Notes: generated from the letters alone by a model not told the origin. Counted from the first letter of the stretch, positions 47,153 to 56,883 are shown. The stretch is 64,000 nucleotides of DNA from Syntrophobacteraceae bacterium (GCA_031292195.1 JARLHP010000127.1:1-64000), one strand, 5' to 3'. A program made the numbers and translations.

Positions 47153-49834
47153 ATGAACGATCTTACTCCCATGATGCGGCAGTACCTCGATATAAAATCG
47201 AAGTACCCGGAATGTCTTCTGCTCTATCGCATGGGCGATTTCTACGAACTGTTCCTGGAAGATGCGATCACCGCGTCCAAGGTGCTCGATATCGCCCTGA
47301 CCTCCAGGGACAGGCAGGCTGAAAACCCCGTTCCGATGTGCGGCGTTCCCTATCACGCCGCCGAAGGCTACATAGCAAAGCTGGTTGGAGCAGGATACAA
47401 AATAGCGGTCTGCGACCAGGTCGAAGACCCCAGGAAAGCGAAGGGACTGGTAAAACGGGAGGTTACCAGGGTCCTCACCCCGGGCCTGATCGTGGACAAC
47501 CAGAACCTTACCTCCGATCAGCCCAATTACCTGGCGGCCGTCCGGCAGCCCGGGGGCCCCAAGGCGCTCGGCCTGGCCTTCCTGGATATCTCCACCGGAG
47601 AGTTCCGAATCACCGAACTCGACTCGGAGGAAAACCTGGTCGAAGAGTTGTTGCGAATCGGCCCCAAAGAGGTGCTCATCCCGGAGGAATTTAGCGCCGA
47701 GTGGATCAGGACGGTGCAAAACAGGACCGATGCCTCTTTTACGCAGGTCGAGGAAGTCTGTTTCGACAGGCGCCGTTCCGTTGAACTGCTCACCTCCCAT
47801 TTTCGCGTCCACTCGCTGGAAGGCTTCGGAGTTGACGGGATGGATTCGGCCGTTCAGGCCGCCGGCGCGGTCCTGGCCTATGCCCACCAAAACCTGTTCA
47901 GCAGCTGCGAGCACATCCGGCGGCTAATACCCTACAGCCGCTCCGAATTCATGGTCCTGGACGAGGCCACGGTCAGAAACCTGGAAATATTCTACTGCGC
48001 CGGCTTCCAGGGGAAAAAAGGCTCCCTGGCCGAGGTGGTCGATCATACCCGCACCGCCATGGGCGGGCGCAAGCTCAGGCAGTGGCTGCGCTATCCCCTG
48101 CTCGATCTCCAGCACATCACCGAGAGGCAAAGCGCGGTGGCCGAACTGGTGGCCCAAAGCGATATGAGAGGTTCAGCCCTCGAGGTTCTCGGCGGCATAA
48201 ACGATATCGAAAGGCTAAACGCCAGAAACAGCACCGGGGTCTCCACCCCCCGGGACCTCATAGGTCTCAAGAAGTCCCTGCAGGCGCTCCCGGGCCTCGG
48301 ACGGGCCATCTCGACGGCTGCCAGCCCCCTTTTGGCCGGGATTTTTTCCCGGTGGGACAACCTGGAAGAACTGGCCTCCCACCTGGAAGCCGCCCTGTGC
48401 GACCCGCCGCCCGCCACCCTGGCCAACGGCGGGGCCATCAACCCGGGCTTTGATTCCGAACTGGAGCGCTATGTCCACCTCAGCCGGGACGCAAAAGGGT
48501 GGATGGCCGAATATGAGGCGGCCCAGCGGAAAGAAACCGGAATATCTTCTCTAAAGGTTCGCTTCAACAAAGTTTTCGGCTATTATATCGAAATATCCAG
48601 GACAAATCTTTCTGCCGCACCGCCCCATTATCACCGCAAACAGACCCTGGTAAACGCCGAACGCTTCATTACCGAGGAACTCAAGAAATTTGAGCAGCAG
48701 GTCCTGGAAGCCGACGATAAGAGACTGGAACTCGAGGAGCGCCTTTTCGGGGAACTGAGGCAGGCTGTGGCCCGTGAAAGCGCCAGAATACAGCAGATGG
48801 CGGAAATAATCTCCGAACTGGACTGCCTCGGCTCGCTGGCCGAACTGGCGGCCAGATACGATTACTCCCGGCCCGAGGTCGATGCCGGCGATTCCATCCA
48901 CATCCGGGACGGAAGGCACCCGGTGATAGAGCGGTTTTTGCCCGAAGGCGGTTTTGTGCCCAACGATCTCGATCTGGACCAGGAAAGCCAGCAGGTGCTG
49001 ATCATCACCGGTCCGAACATGGCGGGCAAATCCACCATTTTGCGGCAGGCCGCCCTGATCGTTTTGCTCGCCCAGATCGGCTCCTTCGTCCCGGCCTCCG
49101 AAGCGCGCCTCGGAATAGTCGACCGCATTTTCACCCGGGTGGGGGCATCGGACGATCTGGCTCGCGGCAGGTCGACTTTCATGGTAGAAATGCACGAGAC
49201 GGCAAACATTTTGCACCAGGCCAGCCCCCGCAGCCTTATAATACTGGACGAAATCGGCAGGGGCACCAGCACCTTCGACGGGTTGAGCATAGCCTGGGCG
49301 GTGGCCGAATTTTTGCACGATTTCGAGGGCCGGGGAGTCAAAACCCTTTTCGCCACGCACTATCATGAACTTATAGAACTGGCTCGCAGTCACCCGCGGG
49401 TGAAGAACTTCAATGTTGCGATCAGAGAATCGGAGCAAGAGATACTTTTTTTCCATAAATTGACGGCCGGCGGTTCGAGCAGGAGCTACGGCATCCAGGT
49501 GGCCAGGCTGGCCGGACTGCCCGGAGAAATTACGGGGCGCGCGGGCGAAATCCTGGCCCAACTCGAAGGAAAGGCGCAGGTGAGCCGCGGACCGATTGCC
49601 AAGGCCAGGGAGTTCACCTCTTCCGGGGGCGGAGTCGAGGTCCGCACACAGTTGCCGCTTTTCACCGCGACGCTGGACTGGCTGCGGGACCGACTGCTGG
49701 AGTTGGACCCCGATAATATGACGCCCCTCTTGGCCCTGCAGACCCTTCATGCCCTGCGGGAGGAGGTCCTGCGCAAAAGCGAGGGCGCCCCTTCCCCGTC
49801 AAAGAGACGAAGGGCCGCACAGAAAAAGATTTGA
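47153..49834 (+). CDS. mutS: DNA mismatch repair protein MutS
   Basis: An 893-residue ATPase that binds mismatches and starts repair. The mismatch-reading Phe-x-Glu is in 'GDFYELF' (about residue 28). Connector, lever and clamp regions follow. The ATPase has 'ITGPNMAGKSTILRQ' (Walker A), 'IILDEIGRGTSTFDGLSIAWA' (Walker B and signature) and 'FATHYHEL'. The C-terminus has a short linker to a helix-turn-helix dimer region. No Shine-Dalgarno site is visible before the ATG because the repeat tract abuts it. No mutL is in the window. Confidence 0.97.
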   Translation: MNDLTPMMRQYLDIKSKYPECLLLYRMGDFYELFLEDAITASKVLDIALTSRDRQAENPVPMCGVPYHAAEGYIAKLVGAGYKIAVCDQVEDPRKAKGLVKREVTRVLTPGLIVDNQNLTSDQPNYLAAVRQPGGPKALGLAFLDISTGEFRITELDSEENLVEELLRIGPKEVLIPEEFSAEWIRTVQNRTDASFTQVEEVCFDRRRSVELLTSHFRVHSLEGFGVDGMDSAVQAAGAVLAYAHQNLFSSCEHIRRLIPYSRSEFMVLDEATVRNLEIFYCAGFQGKKGSLAEVVDHTRTAMGGRKLRQWLRYPLLDLQHITERQSAVAELVAQSDMRGSALEVLGGINDIERLNARNSTGVSTPRDLIGLKKSLQALPGLGRAISTAASPLLAGIFSRWDNLEELASHLEAALCDPPPATLANGGAINPGFDSELERYVHLSRDAKGWMAEYEAAQRKETGISSLKVRFNKVFGYYIEISRTNLSAAPPHYHRKQTLVNAERFITEELKKFEQQVLEADDKRLELEERLFGELRQAVARESARIQQMAEIISELDCLGSLAELAARYDYSRPEVDAGDSIHIRDGRHPVIERFLPEGGFVPNDLDLDQESQQVLIITGPNMAGKSTILRQAALIVLLAQIGSFVPASEARLGIVDRIFTRVGASDDLARGRSTFMVEMHETANILHQASPRSLIILDEIGRGTSTFDGLSIAWAVAEFLHDFEGRGVKTLFATHYHELIELARSHPRVKNFNVAIRESEQEILFFHKLTAGGSSRSYGIQVARLAGLPGEITGRAGEILAQLEGKAQVSRGPIAKAREFTSSGGGVEVRTQLPLFTATLDWLRDRLLELDPDNMTPLLALQTLHALREEVLRKSEGAPSPSKRRRAAQKKI

Positions 49835-49888
49835 TTTTTGCCGGCGGGCCCCAAGGCTCGGCGGTACATTTTTTTAACGGAGTAACTC

Positions 49889-51934
49889 ATGAGTCGGAAT
49901 GTGGGCATCGAAATTGCGCCCGGAGACGTGTTCGAATTTTACGAATCCAAGGAGATCCTTTGCGGCGTCGTTCTGGTCGTAAAGGACGGCCGGCTCAACG
50001 CCATCTCGGAGACTAACCGGGAAGTGGCCCTCACCCTTTCCCGGATCGTTTTCCGGGGAAAGACTTTCCTCGACCTGGCCCAGGGCCGTGACGAACTGAT
50101 CCAAAGACTGCGGGCCGTCTCCGCGAACCGACGAGACATCATGCAGGGGATCGATTTGGAGGAAATCTGGACCCTGCTCGAATCGGAGGAAAACGGCTAC
50201 TCCGCCCGGGAGATAGCCGAGTTCCTGTTCAGCACTCCGCTCTCCGACGACCAGGCGGCGGCGGTAAATCGAGCGCTGCTCTCGGACAAACTCTATTTCC
50301 AGGCCAAAGACACCACCTTTTATCCCCGGTCGGCGGAAAACGTGGAGGTTCGCCGCGGCGAACTCCAAAAGGAAGCCGAAAGGGAGCGCAGGCTTTCCGA
50401 AGGGGCTCGGTGGCTCGCCGCCCTGAATGCGCGCAAGCAAAACGTTCCCCACATCGAGTTCCGCGAAGAACTGGTGGCTGCGCTCAAGGACTTTGCCGTT
50501 TTCGGCCAGGAGGCCAAAGAGGCCGCTTTTATCAAGGAAGTGTTCAAGCAGGCCGCCACTCCCGCCAGCCAGCAGACCGCTTTCCGGATCCTGGTGCGCT
50601 TGGGGGTGTGGCGCGAAAACGAAAACCTCCTGCTGCACGAGCACGGTATTTCGGCCGAATTCCCCGAAGACGCCATGGAACAGGCCAGGGAGCTGGCCGG
50701 GTACAATCCGGCCGAAGCATCCGGAAACGGCCGCGAGGACCTTTGCGAACTCGATGTATTCACGGTGGACAGCGCCACCACCCGCGACTATGACGACGCG
50801 CTCAGCGTGCGGGAACTGGAGGGCGGTCTTTTCGAGGTGGGCGTACATATCGCCGATGCGGCCGAACTGGTGGTCCAGTCCACCCCCCTGGACAAGGAAG
50901 CCGAGGCCAGGGCCAGCTCGGTCTACCTGCCCGACGAGCGGGTCTCCATGCTTCCTCCTTTGCTCTCGGAGGGAATTCTGAGCCTGCAGGCCGGCCAGAA
51001 GCGGTTGGCCCTGAGTTTTCTGATCAAGATGGACTCCGGGGCCAATGTGCTCGAAACCAGGGTCTGCCCCAGCCTGGTCACGGTCCGCCGGCAGCTGACC
51101 TATGAACAGGTCAATAAAGCCATTGAAGGGGACAGCGGGCTCAAAGCGCTCTTTGAACTTGCCGTAAAGCTGCGGCAAAAAAGACTCGATGCGGGCGCCG
51201 TCATTCTTCCCATCCCTGAAATTCAGGTCTATGTCAACGACGCCGGAATGATCCAGGTTACCCGCTACGACAAGGAGACCCCGAGCCAGGTGATGGTTTC
51301 GGAGTGGATGATTCAGGCAAACGCCATGGCCGCCGGATACCTGGCCCAAAGCCATATGCCCTCCCTCTACAGAAACCAGGCGGAATGCCGGCCTGAAACC
51401 GAATGTGTGCAAAGCGAGCACGAACTCTTTCGCGTTTATCGTCAGAGGCGGCTTTTTTCGCGGGCCGAGCTTTCAACCGAGGTCAAGCCGCACTGCAGCC
51501 TGGGCATCGAACGCTATACAACCGTCACCTCGCCCATCCGCCGCTACACCGACCTCATTGTGCAGCGCCAGTTGAAACAGGCCCTGGCCGGCCGGACCGG
51601 GACCTATTCCCTGGAACAGCTAAACGAAGCCGCCGGGCGGCTTTCCGTCGCCCAGTCCAAGGTTTTCACCATCCAGCGCAAATGGACCCGGTACTGGATC
51701 CTGAAGTACATGGAACAGGAAGATATAGAAAACATGAACGCCCTGGTGCTGGACAAGAATGCCCGCTATGCGCACCTTTTGATCCCCGACCTGCTGCTGG
51801 AGGCAAACGCCCCCGTGCCGGAAAACGCCAACTTCAGCCAGGGCGACAAGGTCAAGATTCGGATAGAAAAGGCTATTCCACGCGAGGATGTGCTGAAAAT
51901 CCAAATCCTGGACGGCCCCCCGAGGCACGATTGA
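49889..51934 (+). CDS. RNB-domain exoribonuclease (RNase II/R family)
   Basis: A 681-residue 3'-5' exoribonuclease. The catalytic RNB domain spans about residues 285-590, with the Mg-binding aspartates in 'VDSATTRDYDDALSV', then 'HIADAAELV', 'YLPDERVSMLPPLLS' and 'YTTVTSPIRRYTDLIVQRQL'. A C-terminal S1-like segment ends the protein ('GDKVKIRIEKA'). The N-terminal ~280 residues are not the usual cold-shock pair of RNase R. They begin with an OB-like part and continue helical, as in the shorter deltaproteobacterial and cyanobacterial RNB proteins. GGAG precedes the ATG. It follows mutS by 54 bases. Confidence 0.9.
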   Translation: MSRNVGIEIAPGDVFEFYESKEILCGVVLVVKDGRLNAISETNREVALTLSRIVFRGKTFLDLAQGRDELIQRLRAVSANRRDIMQGIDLEEIWTLLESEENGYSAREIAEFLFSTPLSDDQAAAVNRALLSDKLYFQAKDTTFYPRSAENVEVRRGELQKEAERERRLSEGARWLAALNARKQNVPHIEFREELVAALKDFAVFGQEAKEAAFIKEVFKQAATPASQQTAFRILVRLGVWRENENLLLHEHGISAEFPEDAMEQARELAGYNPAEASGNGREDLCELDVFTVDSATTRDYDDALSVRELEGGLFEVGVHIADAAELVVQSTPLDKEAEARASSVYLPDERVSMLPPLLSEGILSLQAGQKRLALSFLIKMDSGANVLETRVCPSLVTVRRQLTYEQVNKAIEGDSGLKALFELAVKLRQKRLDAGAVILPIPEIQVYVNDAGMIQVTRYDKETPSQVMVSEWMIQANAMAAGYLAQSHMPSLYRNQAECRPETECVQSEHELFRVYRQRRLFSRAELSTEVKPHCSLGIERYTTVTSPIRRYTDLIVQRQLKQALAGRTGTYSLEQLNEAAGRLSVAQSKVFTIQRKWTRYWILKYMEQEDIENMNALVLDKNARYAHLLIPDLLLEANAPVPENANFSQGDKVKIRIEKAIPREDVLKIQILDGPPRHD

Positions 51935-52001
51935 AGGATGTTGTCACTTCGTCGGAATTCGTGCACCGAAGGCTCTTATGGAAATCGAAGTAATCATCGG
52001 G

Positions 52002-52020
52002 TATGATATTTTCTGAGGAG
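52002..52020 (+). promoter_or_regulatory. Candidate -10 box and ribosome site of the ATPase-TOPRIM pair
   Basis: TATGAT at 52002-52007 resembles a -10 box, but no good -35 was found. GAGGAG at 52015-52020 lies seven bases before the ATG at 52028 and is a strong ribosome site. If the TATGAT is real, the message would be almost leaderless upstream of the ribosome site. The 93-base gap after the exoribonuclease gene suggests an own promoter. Confidence 0.35.
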
Positions 52021-52027
52021 CACGCCT

Positions 52028-53149
52028 ATGGCGCCTAAAATCGTCACTTTGGACATCCAGCATTTTCGAGCGCTTCGTCAGCTCAAAATCGACCGTATTG
52101 GCCGGGTCAATCTTCTGACAGGACGAAATAATACCGGGAAATCATCGGTGCTGGAAGCCTTACGTATTCTTGCCTCTGACGCCGACCCGGCGATTATCAA
52201 CAGCATCCTCCGTTACAGGGAAGAGGACTTGGGTAATACGGAGGAGTCGCCGTCGATTGCCGCAGAGGGTTTATTTCAGCTAGCGAGCCTATTCCATGGT
52301 TTCCCTCGGTTCTCCTCGGAGATCGATCCCATAAAGATCGCTTCGAGCGGCGGATATCGTCCCATGCGGCTGTCGATTAAGGTCGGGTTATTTTCGGAGG
52401 TGCGGGAACCGGATGGGACAAGGAAACTTGTCCCTCGGCAGCAAACCCTTTTGGACGATGATGAGGGCCTGCCGGCGCTCGTAATCGAAGTCGGCGAAAC
52501 ACGACGCATTCTCTCTATCGATTACCCTCGGCGTTATGCATCACGCGGCATGTTGCGAACCGACATGACAGGTGACTCCCGTCTTCCATGCGTATATGTC
52601 AGCCCATACGGCGGCGAGCAGACAGCGACGCTTGGAAAGCTCTGGGACAAGATAGCGCTCTCCGATCTCGAAAAAGACGTTGTAGATGCTCTGCGTATCA
52701 TTGATCCCGTGATCTCGGCCGTCTCCATGGTTGGGGGCGAAGGACCAAGACAGAGCCGCACCGCTATTGTCCGCACGGCAGGTTTTCCACGCCCGGTCCC
52801 CCTTCGCTCTTTTGGTGACGGACTGAACCGTCTTTTCAGCATCATAGTGTCACTAGTCAACGCTAAAGACGGATTGCTACTCATCGACGAGTTTGAAAAC
52901 GGGATGCACTACACGGTTCAGGAGGACGCTTGGCGACTCATTTTTAAACTTGCCGGCCGTCTTGACATCCAGGTGGTGGCAACCACACACAGTTGGGACA
53001 CGGTCCTGGCTTTCCAAAAGGCTGCCGCAGACGACCCGGAGGAAGGGGCGCTCATTCGCTTATCGCGCAAAGGTGAGGAGATTGTGCCGACCGTGTTCGA
53101 TGAAGATGAACTGGCAGTTGTCACGCGCAACGAAATCGAGGTGCGCTGA
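52028..53149 (+). CDS. OLD/AAA_15-type ATPase of a putative two-gene defence module
   Basis: A 373-residue SMC-like ATPase. It starts with the RecF/OLD-type lead 'LDIQHFRALRQLKID' and Walker A 'LLTGRNNTGKSSVLEAL' (Lys38). It has a signature-like 'LRSFGDGLNRLFSI', Walker B 'LLLIDEFENGMHY', and a switch His in 'VVATTHSWDTV'. A nuclease domain is absent; the TOPRIM part is encoded by the next gene, one base downstream. This ATPase-plus-TOPRIM split is the build of PARIS (AriA-AriB) and of OLD-family anti-phage systems. The gene is lower in G+C than its neighbours (one 60-base line counts 29 G/C, against 39 in a line of the preceding exoribonuclease). Defence function is inferred. Confidence 0.85.
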   Translation: MAPKIVTLDIQHFRALRQLKIDRIGRVNLLTGRNNTGKSSVLEALRILASDADPAIINSILRYREEDLGNTEESPSIAAEGLFQLASLFHGFPRFSSEIDPIKIASSGGYRPMRLSIKVGLFSEVREPDGTRKLVPRQQTLLDDDEGLPALVIEVGETRRILSIDYPRRYASRGMLRTDMTGDSRLPCVYVSPYGGEQTATLGKLWDKIALSDLEKDVVDALRIIDPVISAVSMVGGEGPRQSRTAIVRTAGFPRPVPLRSFGDGLNRLFSIIVSLVNAKDGLLLIDEFENGMHYTVQEDAWRLIFKLAGRLDIQVVATTHSWDTVLAFQKAAADDPEEGALIRLSRKGEEIVPTVFDEDELAVVTRNEIEVR

Positions 53150-53150
53150 C

Positions 53151-53789
53151 ATGCCGCCTGTTAAGAAGAGGGTTCTTCTGGTCGAGGGCCCTGACGATGA
53201 ACATGTTCTTAAGCACTTGTGCGGCAATAATGGCGTGCCTCACCTTGATAAGATAGCAGCCTGCGGGGGTGTAGACTGTCTTTTGGAAAGTCTGTCAGTC
53301 CGGTTGAAGGCAAGTGAGTTTGGCGATATTGTCGGGCTGATAGTGGATGCGGATATAGATATTGCTTCGCGATGGCAGGCGGTGAGAGGCCGGCTGATGG
53401 GAGCAGGTTATGAGAGCGTACCAGGCCAACCTTTTGATGACGGCACGATCCTGGATCCTCCTACCGACAAGTTGCTGCCGCGTCTGGGCATCTGGATAAT
53501 GCCCGATAATCGAAGTGATGGTATCCTGGAAGACTTCCTGCGGTTTCTGGTACCTGCCAGGGGGGCAAAGCTTCTGGGCCACGTCGAATCCTGCGTTGCG
53601 GCCATTCCCGATGGACAACGACTCTTCGGCCCACTCGCCGAGCCGAAGGCCATCGTTCACACCTGGCTGGCCTGGCAGAAAGAGCCGGGGAAACCATTGG
53701 GAACAGCCATTACGGCTCGGTATCTTGATCCGGAAGTACCAGAGGTAGATACTCTCGTGAACTGGCTGAAGCGATTGTACCTTTTTTGA
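53151..53789 (+). CDS. DUF3226 TOPRIM-fold protein, partner of the ATPase
   Basis: A 212-residue protein matching the DUF3226 pattern. It opens with 'RVLLVEGPDDEHVLKHL' (Glu12) and has 'GLIVDADIDIASRW' (Asp66, Asp68), the Glu and D-x-D that bind metal in TOPRIM nucleases and primases. Later signatures are 'WIMPDNRSDGILEDFLRFL' and 'HTWLAWQKEPGKPLGTAI'. The ATG at 53151 follows the ATPase stop by one base; the frame is open upstream but overlaps that gene. By analogy with AriB/OLD it may be the effector nuclease released or activated by the ATPase. DUF3226 itself has, as far as I know, no settled function. Confidence 0.85.
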   Translation: MPPVKKRVLLVEGPDDEHVLKHLCGNNGVPHLDKIAACGGVDCLLESLSVRLKASEFGDIVGLIVDADIDIASRWQAVRGRLMGAGYESVPGQPFDDGTILDPPTDKLLPRLGIWIMPDNRSDGILEDFLRFLVPARGAKLLGHVESCVAAIPDGQRLFGPLAEPKAIVHTWLAWQKEPGKPLGTAITARYLDPEVPEVDTLVNWLKRLYLF

Positions 53790-53878
53790 GCCGGCTATAA
53801 CAATTCAGGGGCAGCTTTTATACTCCCCCGCGAACCAGGCAAGATTTTTTCAGGAAACGCTCACCGAAAGGATTTGAT

Positions 53879-55633
53879 TTGAAGGGTGTCTACCAAAGGC
53901 AGCTCAGGCTGGTCCTTCCATACCGGAACAAGATTTTGCTGGCCATGTTGTTCATGGGGCTGGCGGCAGCTTGCGCCACAGCAAGCCTCTACCTCATCAG
54001 GCCCGTTTTCGATGAACTGATCGTTAATAAAAACAAGCAGATGCTCGACCTGTTGTGTGTCGCCATACTCATCGTTTACGCGGTCAAAGGCGCAGCCCTC
54101 TGCGGCAACGCCTATCTTATGAACTACGTGAGCCAGAAAATAATAACAGTTTTAAGAGGTGACGTTTATAGCCATATTCAGCACCTGCCCGTTCCACACC
54201 TGGACAAATTGCAAACCGGCAACCTCATGTCGCGTATCAGCAGCGACGTTGGCGCGGTCCAAAACACACTTTCTTCGACTGTGACGGGAGTGATAAAGGA
54301 ATCGTTCACCTTTATCGGCTGTATAGGCGTCATGTTTTACATGGACTGGCGGCTGGCGACCTTATCCATGGCCATTGTGCCCATTGCTTTTCTACCGATT
54401 TTCAAAGTCGGAAAAGTGTTGCGAAAGATCAGCGCCAGAACGCAGCAGGCCATGGCCGACATCTCGGTTATCATGCACGAGACCATAGTGGGAAACCGCA
54501 TAGTTAAGGCTTTCGGGATGGAAGCCCGGGAAGAGGCGCGGTTTCGGGGCGAGAATGAAAAACTTTTGAAATTCGCCATGAGATCGGTTCTCGTAATGTC
54601 CATAAATAGCGCAGCCATGGAGTTTCTGGGAGGACTGGGCATTGTGGCCATTATGCTCTATGGAGGCTACCGGATTATTGACGGGCGGATGAACGGAGGG
54701 AGCCTTTTTGCCTTTCTGGCCGCTCTCATCAGCCTCTATACTCCCGTTAAGCGATTGGCGTCCTATTATTCTTCCATCCAGCAGGGACTGGCAGCCGCGG
54801 ACAGGGTTTACGACATTTTGGATCAACCCGTGGAGATAGTCGAGCAACCCGGCGCCAACCATCTTGCGCCCATCAGGGAGTATATAGAGTTTAAGAACGT
54901 CTTCTTCAGCTACGGAAAAGAGCCGATCCTCTCGGACATAAATTTCAGGGTGAAAGCAGGCCAGGTCATGGCCCTGGTGGGCATGAGCGGAGCGGGCAAG
55001 ACCACCCTGGTAAACCTCATCCCCAGGTTCTATGAAGTGAGCGGGGGAGCGATCCTGATTGACGGGGTGGATATCCGGGAGGTGACTCTTTCATCGCTCA
55101 GGTCCCGAATTTCCGTCGTCACACAGCAGTCCATTCTTTTCAACGATACTTTCAGAAACAATATCGCCTACGGCGACATCCGCAAAAGCGACGAGCAAAT
55201 AATCGCCGCCGCAAAGGCCGCCAATGCCTACGATTTCATAATGAAACTGCCAAGGCAGTTTGACACCAACGTCGGTGAGCAGGGAGTAAGGCTTTCGGGG
55301 GGAGAACGCCAAAGGATCTGTATAGCCCGCGCCTTGCTAAAGGACGCCCCGATCCTGATACTCGACGAAGCCACTTCCTCGTTGGACAGCGACTCCGAAC
55401 TCGAAGTGCAGAAAGCCCTCGAAAACCTCATGGCCGGGAGAACAACGCTGGTCATCGCCCACCGCCTTTCCACCGTCCAGAACGCCGACTGCATATTGGC
55501 CCTGGCTGAGGGCAGGATTGTGGAACAGGGGCGTCACTCGGAGCTGATGACATTAGACGGAGAATACCGCAGGCTCTACCAGTTACAATTCCACCAGTTT
55601 TCGCGAGAAGTCCATCGGGGGCTCACCGCATAA
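53879..55633 (+). CDS. msbA: Lipid A exporter, ABC transporter/permease
   Basis: A 584-residue half-transporter. Residues ~15-300 hold six membrane helices ('ILLAMLFMGLAAACATASLYL' begins the first). The nucleotide-binding domain follows with 'ALVGMSGAGKTTLVNL' (Walker A), 'LSGGERQRICIARAL' (signature) and 'ILDEATSSLDSDSE' (Walker B and D-loop). The family flips lipid A-core across the inner membrane. The TTG start is supported by AAAGGA upstream, and no ATG lies close. The envelope-sugar genes that follow fit the assignment, though a general lipid exporter cannot be ruled out. Confidence 0.88.
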   Translation: MKGVYQRQLRLVLPYRNKILLAMLFMGLAAACATASLYLIRPVFDELIVNKNKQMLDLLCVAILIVYAVKGAALCGNAYLMNYVSQKIITVLRGDVYSHIQHLPVPHLDKLQTGNLMSRISSDVGAVQNTLSSTVTGVIKESFTFIGCIGVMFYMDWRLATLSMAIVPIAFLPIFKVGKVLRKISARTQQAMADISVIMHETIVGNRIVKAFGMEAREEARFRGENEKLLKFAMRSVLVMSINSAAMEFLGGLGIVAIMLYGGYRIIDGRMNGGSLFAFLAALISLYTPVKRLASYYSSIQQGLAAADRVYDILDQPVEIVEQPGANHLAPIREYIEFKNVFFSYGKEPILSDINFRVKAGQVMALVGMSGAGKTTLVNLIPRFYEVSGGAILIDGVDIREVTLSSLRSRISVVTQQSILFNDTFRNNIAYGDIRKSDEQIIAAAKAANAYDFIMKLPRQFDTNVGEQGVRLSGGERQRICIARALLKDAPILILDEATSSLDSDSELEVQKALENLMAGRTTLVIAHRLSTVQNADCILALAEGRIVEQGRHSELMTLDGEYRRLYQLQFHQFSREVHRGLTA

Positions 55634-55666
55634 AGCGGCGTGTCGCCGCCGACGGGTTGCCAAGCC

Positions 55667-55704
55667 CCGACCTGCCCGGCTGGCTGCGCCGGCGGGCAGG
55701 TCGG
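55667..55704. terminator. GC-rich hairpin between convergent msbA and a glycosyltransferase gene
   Basis: CCGACCTGCCC (55667-55677) is the exact reverse complement of GGGCAGGTCGG (55694-55704), with a further GGC/GCC pairing inside. There is no T-run on either side. It lies between convergent genes and may slow polymerase or protect both 3' ends. Confidence 0.45.
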
Positions 55705-55757
55705 CCGCGAGTTTCATCTGGTTCAAACTGCCTCCCCGGGAGGCGGCGGCGAGGCTC

Positions 55758-56624
55758 TTATCCTTTTTCTCCGATTAGCAGGTGATGTCCCAGCGCCCGT
55801 TCCTTCACTGACCAAAAAAAGAGCCTGGCCTTGGAGGAGTGACGTTCCATGAACCTCCTGCGCCATGACAGGCCCCATTTGCGGCGATAATAGGCGCGAT
55901 TGGCCGCCTCGTAGGAGTTGTTACGCTCAGCGGAGCGAATGTGATTCTGGGTAACCGACCCGAAGTTGTGAATAAGAGAGCGTCCGGTAATTCCGAGGCG
56001 AAAACCGGCCATTTTGGCCCGCCTGAAAAAATCGACGTCTTCGAACTGCCCGATACGAAAATTTTCATCGAACCGGCCGATTTTTTCAAACACCGTTCTT
56101 CTTACCAAAAAACATATCCCGTCGGCCACCCCGAGTCTTGAGTGGCCCCTCATGCGAGCCGCAAACTCTTGAGCATAGAGTTCCAGGTTGTAGTCGCAGG
56201 GTCCTTCCCTGATGGCCGGGCTGACGATATCTACTTGCTTTTCCTCTGAAAACTCCAGCATTCCTTCGATCCAGCCGGAAGTCACGACCACATCGTTATT
56301 TAGTAAAAGAACCCACGCCGAGCCAGCGGCCTCGACCCCCTGGTTCCATGCCGCGGCACAGCCGAGATTTTCTCTGTTCATTATCACTGTGGCGCCGTCA
56401 AGACCGGACAGATACTCAGCCGTGCCGTCGGTCGAGCCGTTGTCTATAATGATTATTTCTTCGATGCCGCCTCCATGCGCTCTGAGGCTGTCGAGGCACT
56501 TTCGGGTGTAGCCCAGCTGGTTATAGACGGGGATTACCACCGTCGCCCGCGGCCCGTCGCGGCGGGGGGAAGATTCGGCGGCGCCATCCGCGGGGACGAC
56601 CAGGTTATCCTTCCAGCACATCAC
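55758..56624 (-). CDS. Family 2 glycosyltransferase (GT-A)
   Basis: A 288-residue cytoplasmic enzyme with the GT2 pattern: 'VVIPVYNQLGYTRKCLDSL', 'IIIDNGSTDGTAEYL', 'NLGCAAAWNQGVEAA' and the metal motif 'VLLLNNDVVV'. A later 'FDENFRIGQFEDVDFFRRAKMAG' contains the usual E/D-D-D-F catalytic segment. This subgroup includes rhamnosyl- and other polysaccharide transferases. The start (GTG at 56624 or ATG one codon on) has GGGAG upstream. It is likely part of lipopolysaccharide or exopolysaccharide synthesis. Confidence 0.88.
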   Translation of the reverse strand: MMCWKDNLVVPADGAAESSPRRDGPRATVVIPVYNQLGYTRKCLDSLRAHGGGIEEIIIIDNGSTDGTAEYLSGLDGATVIMNRENLGCAAAWNQGVEAAGSAWVLLLNNDVVVTSGWIEGMLEFSEEKQVDIVSPAIREGPCDYNLELYAQEFAARMRGHSRLGVADGICFLVRRTVFEKIGRFDENFRIGQFEDVDFFRRAKMAGFRLGITGRSLIHNFGSVTQNHIRSAERNNSYEAANRAYYRRKWGLSWRRRFMERHSSKARLFFWSVKERALGHHLLIGEKG

Positions 56625-56883
56625 ACTTTCTCCCTGAAGTTGATCACAGCCCCACCCCGCCTTGTCACCCCTCGTGGAAGAAGGCGCAGACGGTCAGGTC
56701 CTGCCCATTGTCGAACCGCTCGGGCGCCGGCCGTTTCCACGCTCGCCTCATTACACAGTATAGCGGAAAAAGTCGATCCGCGCCGAAGTTTTGCAGGAGC
56801 GAGGCCCAAGTTGCCTGACCTGATGCAATTGCCGGGAAGCAATCCGCCCTGGCAGCTTCATCGTGACAAATGATCCGTTCGGG

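Noticed and set aside
48551-49750. 399-codon minus-strand frame opposite mutS
   Set aside because: Antisense to conserved MutS motifs; composition is that of a shadow frame.
49874-51421. 515-codon minus-strand frame opposite the RNB exoribonuclease gene
   Set aside because: Long only because of high G+C; the opposite strand has all catalytic motifs.
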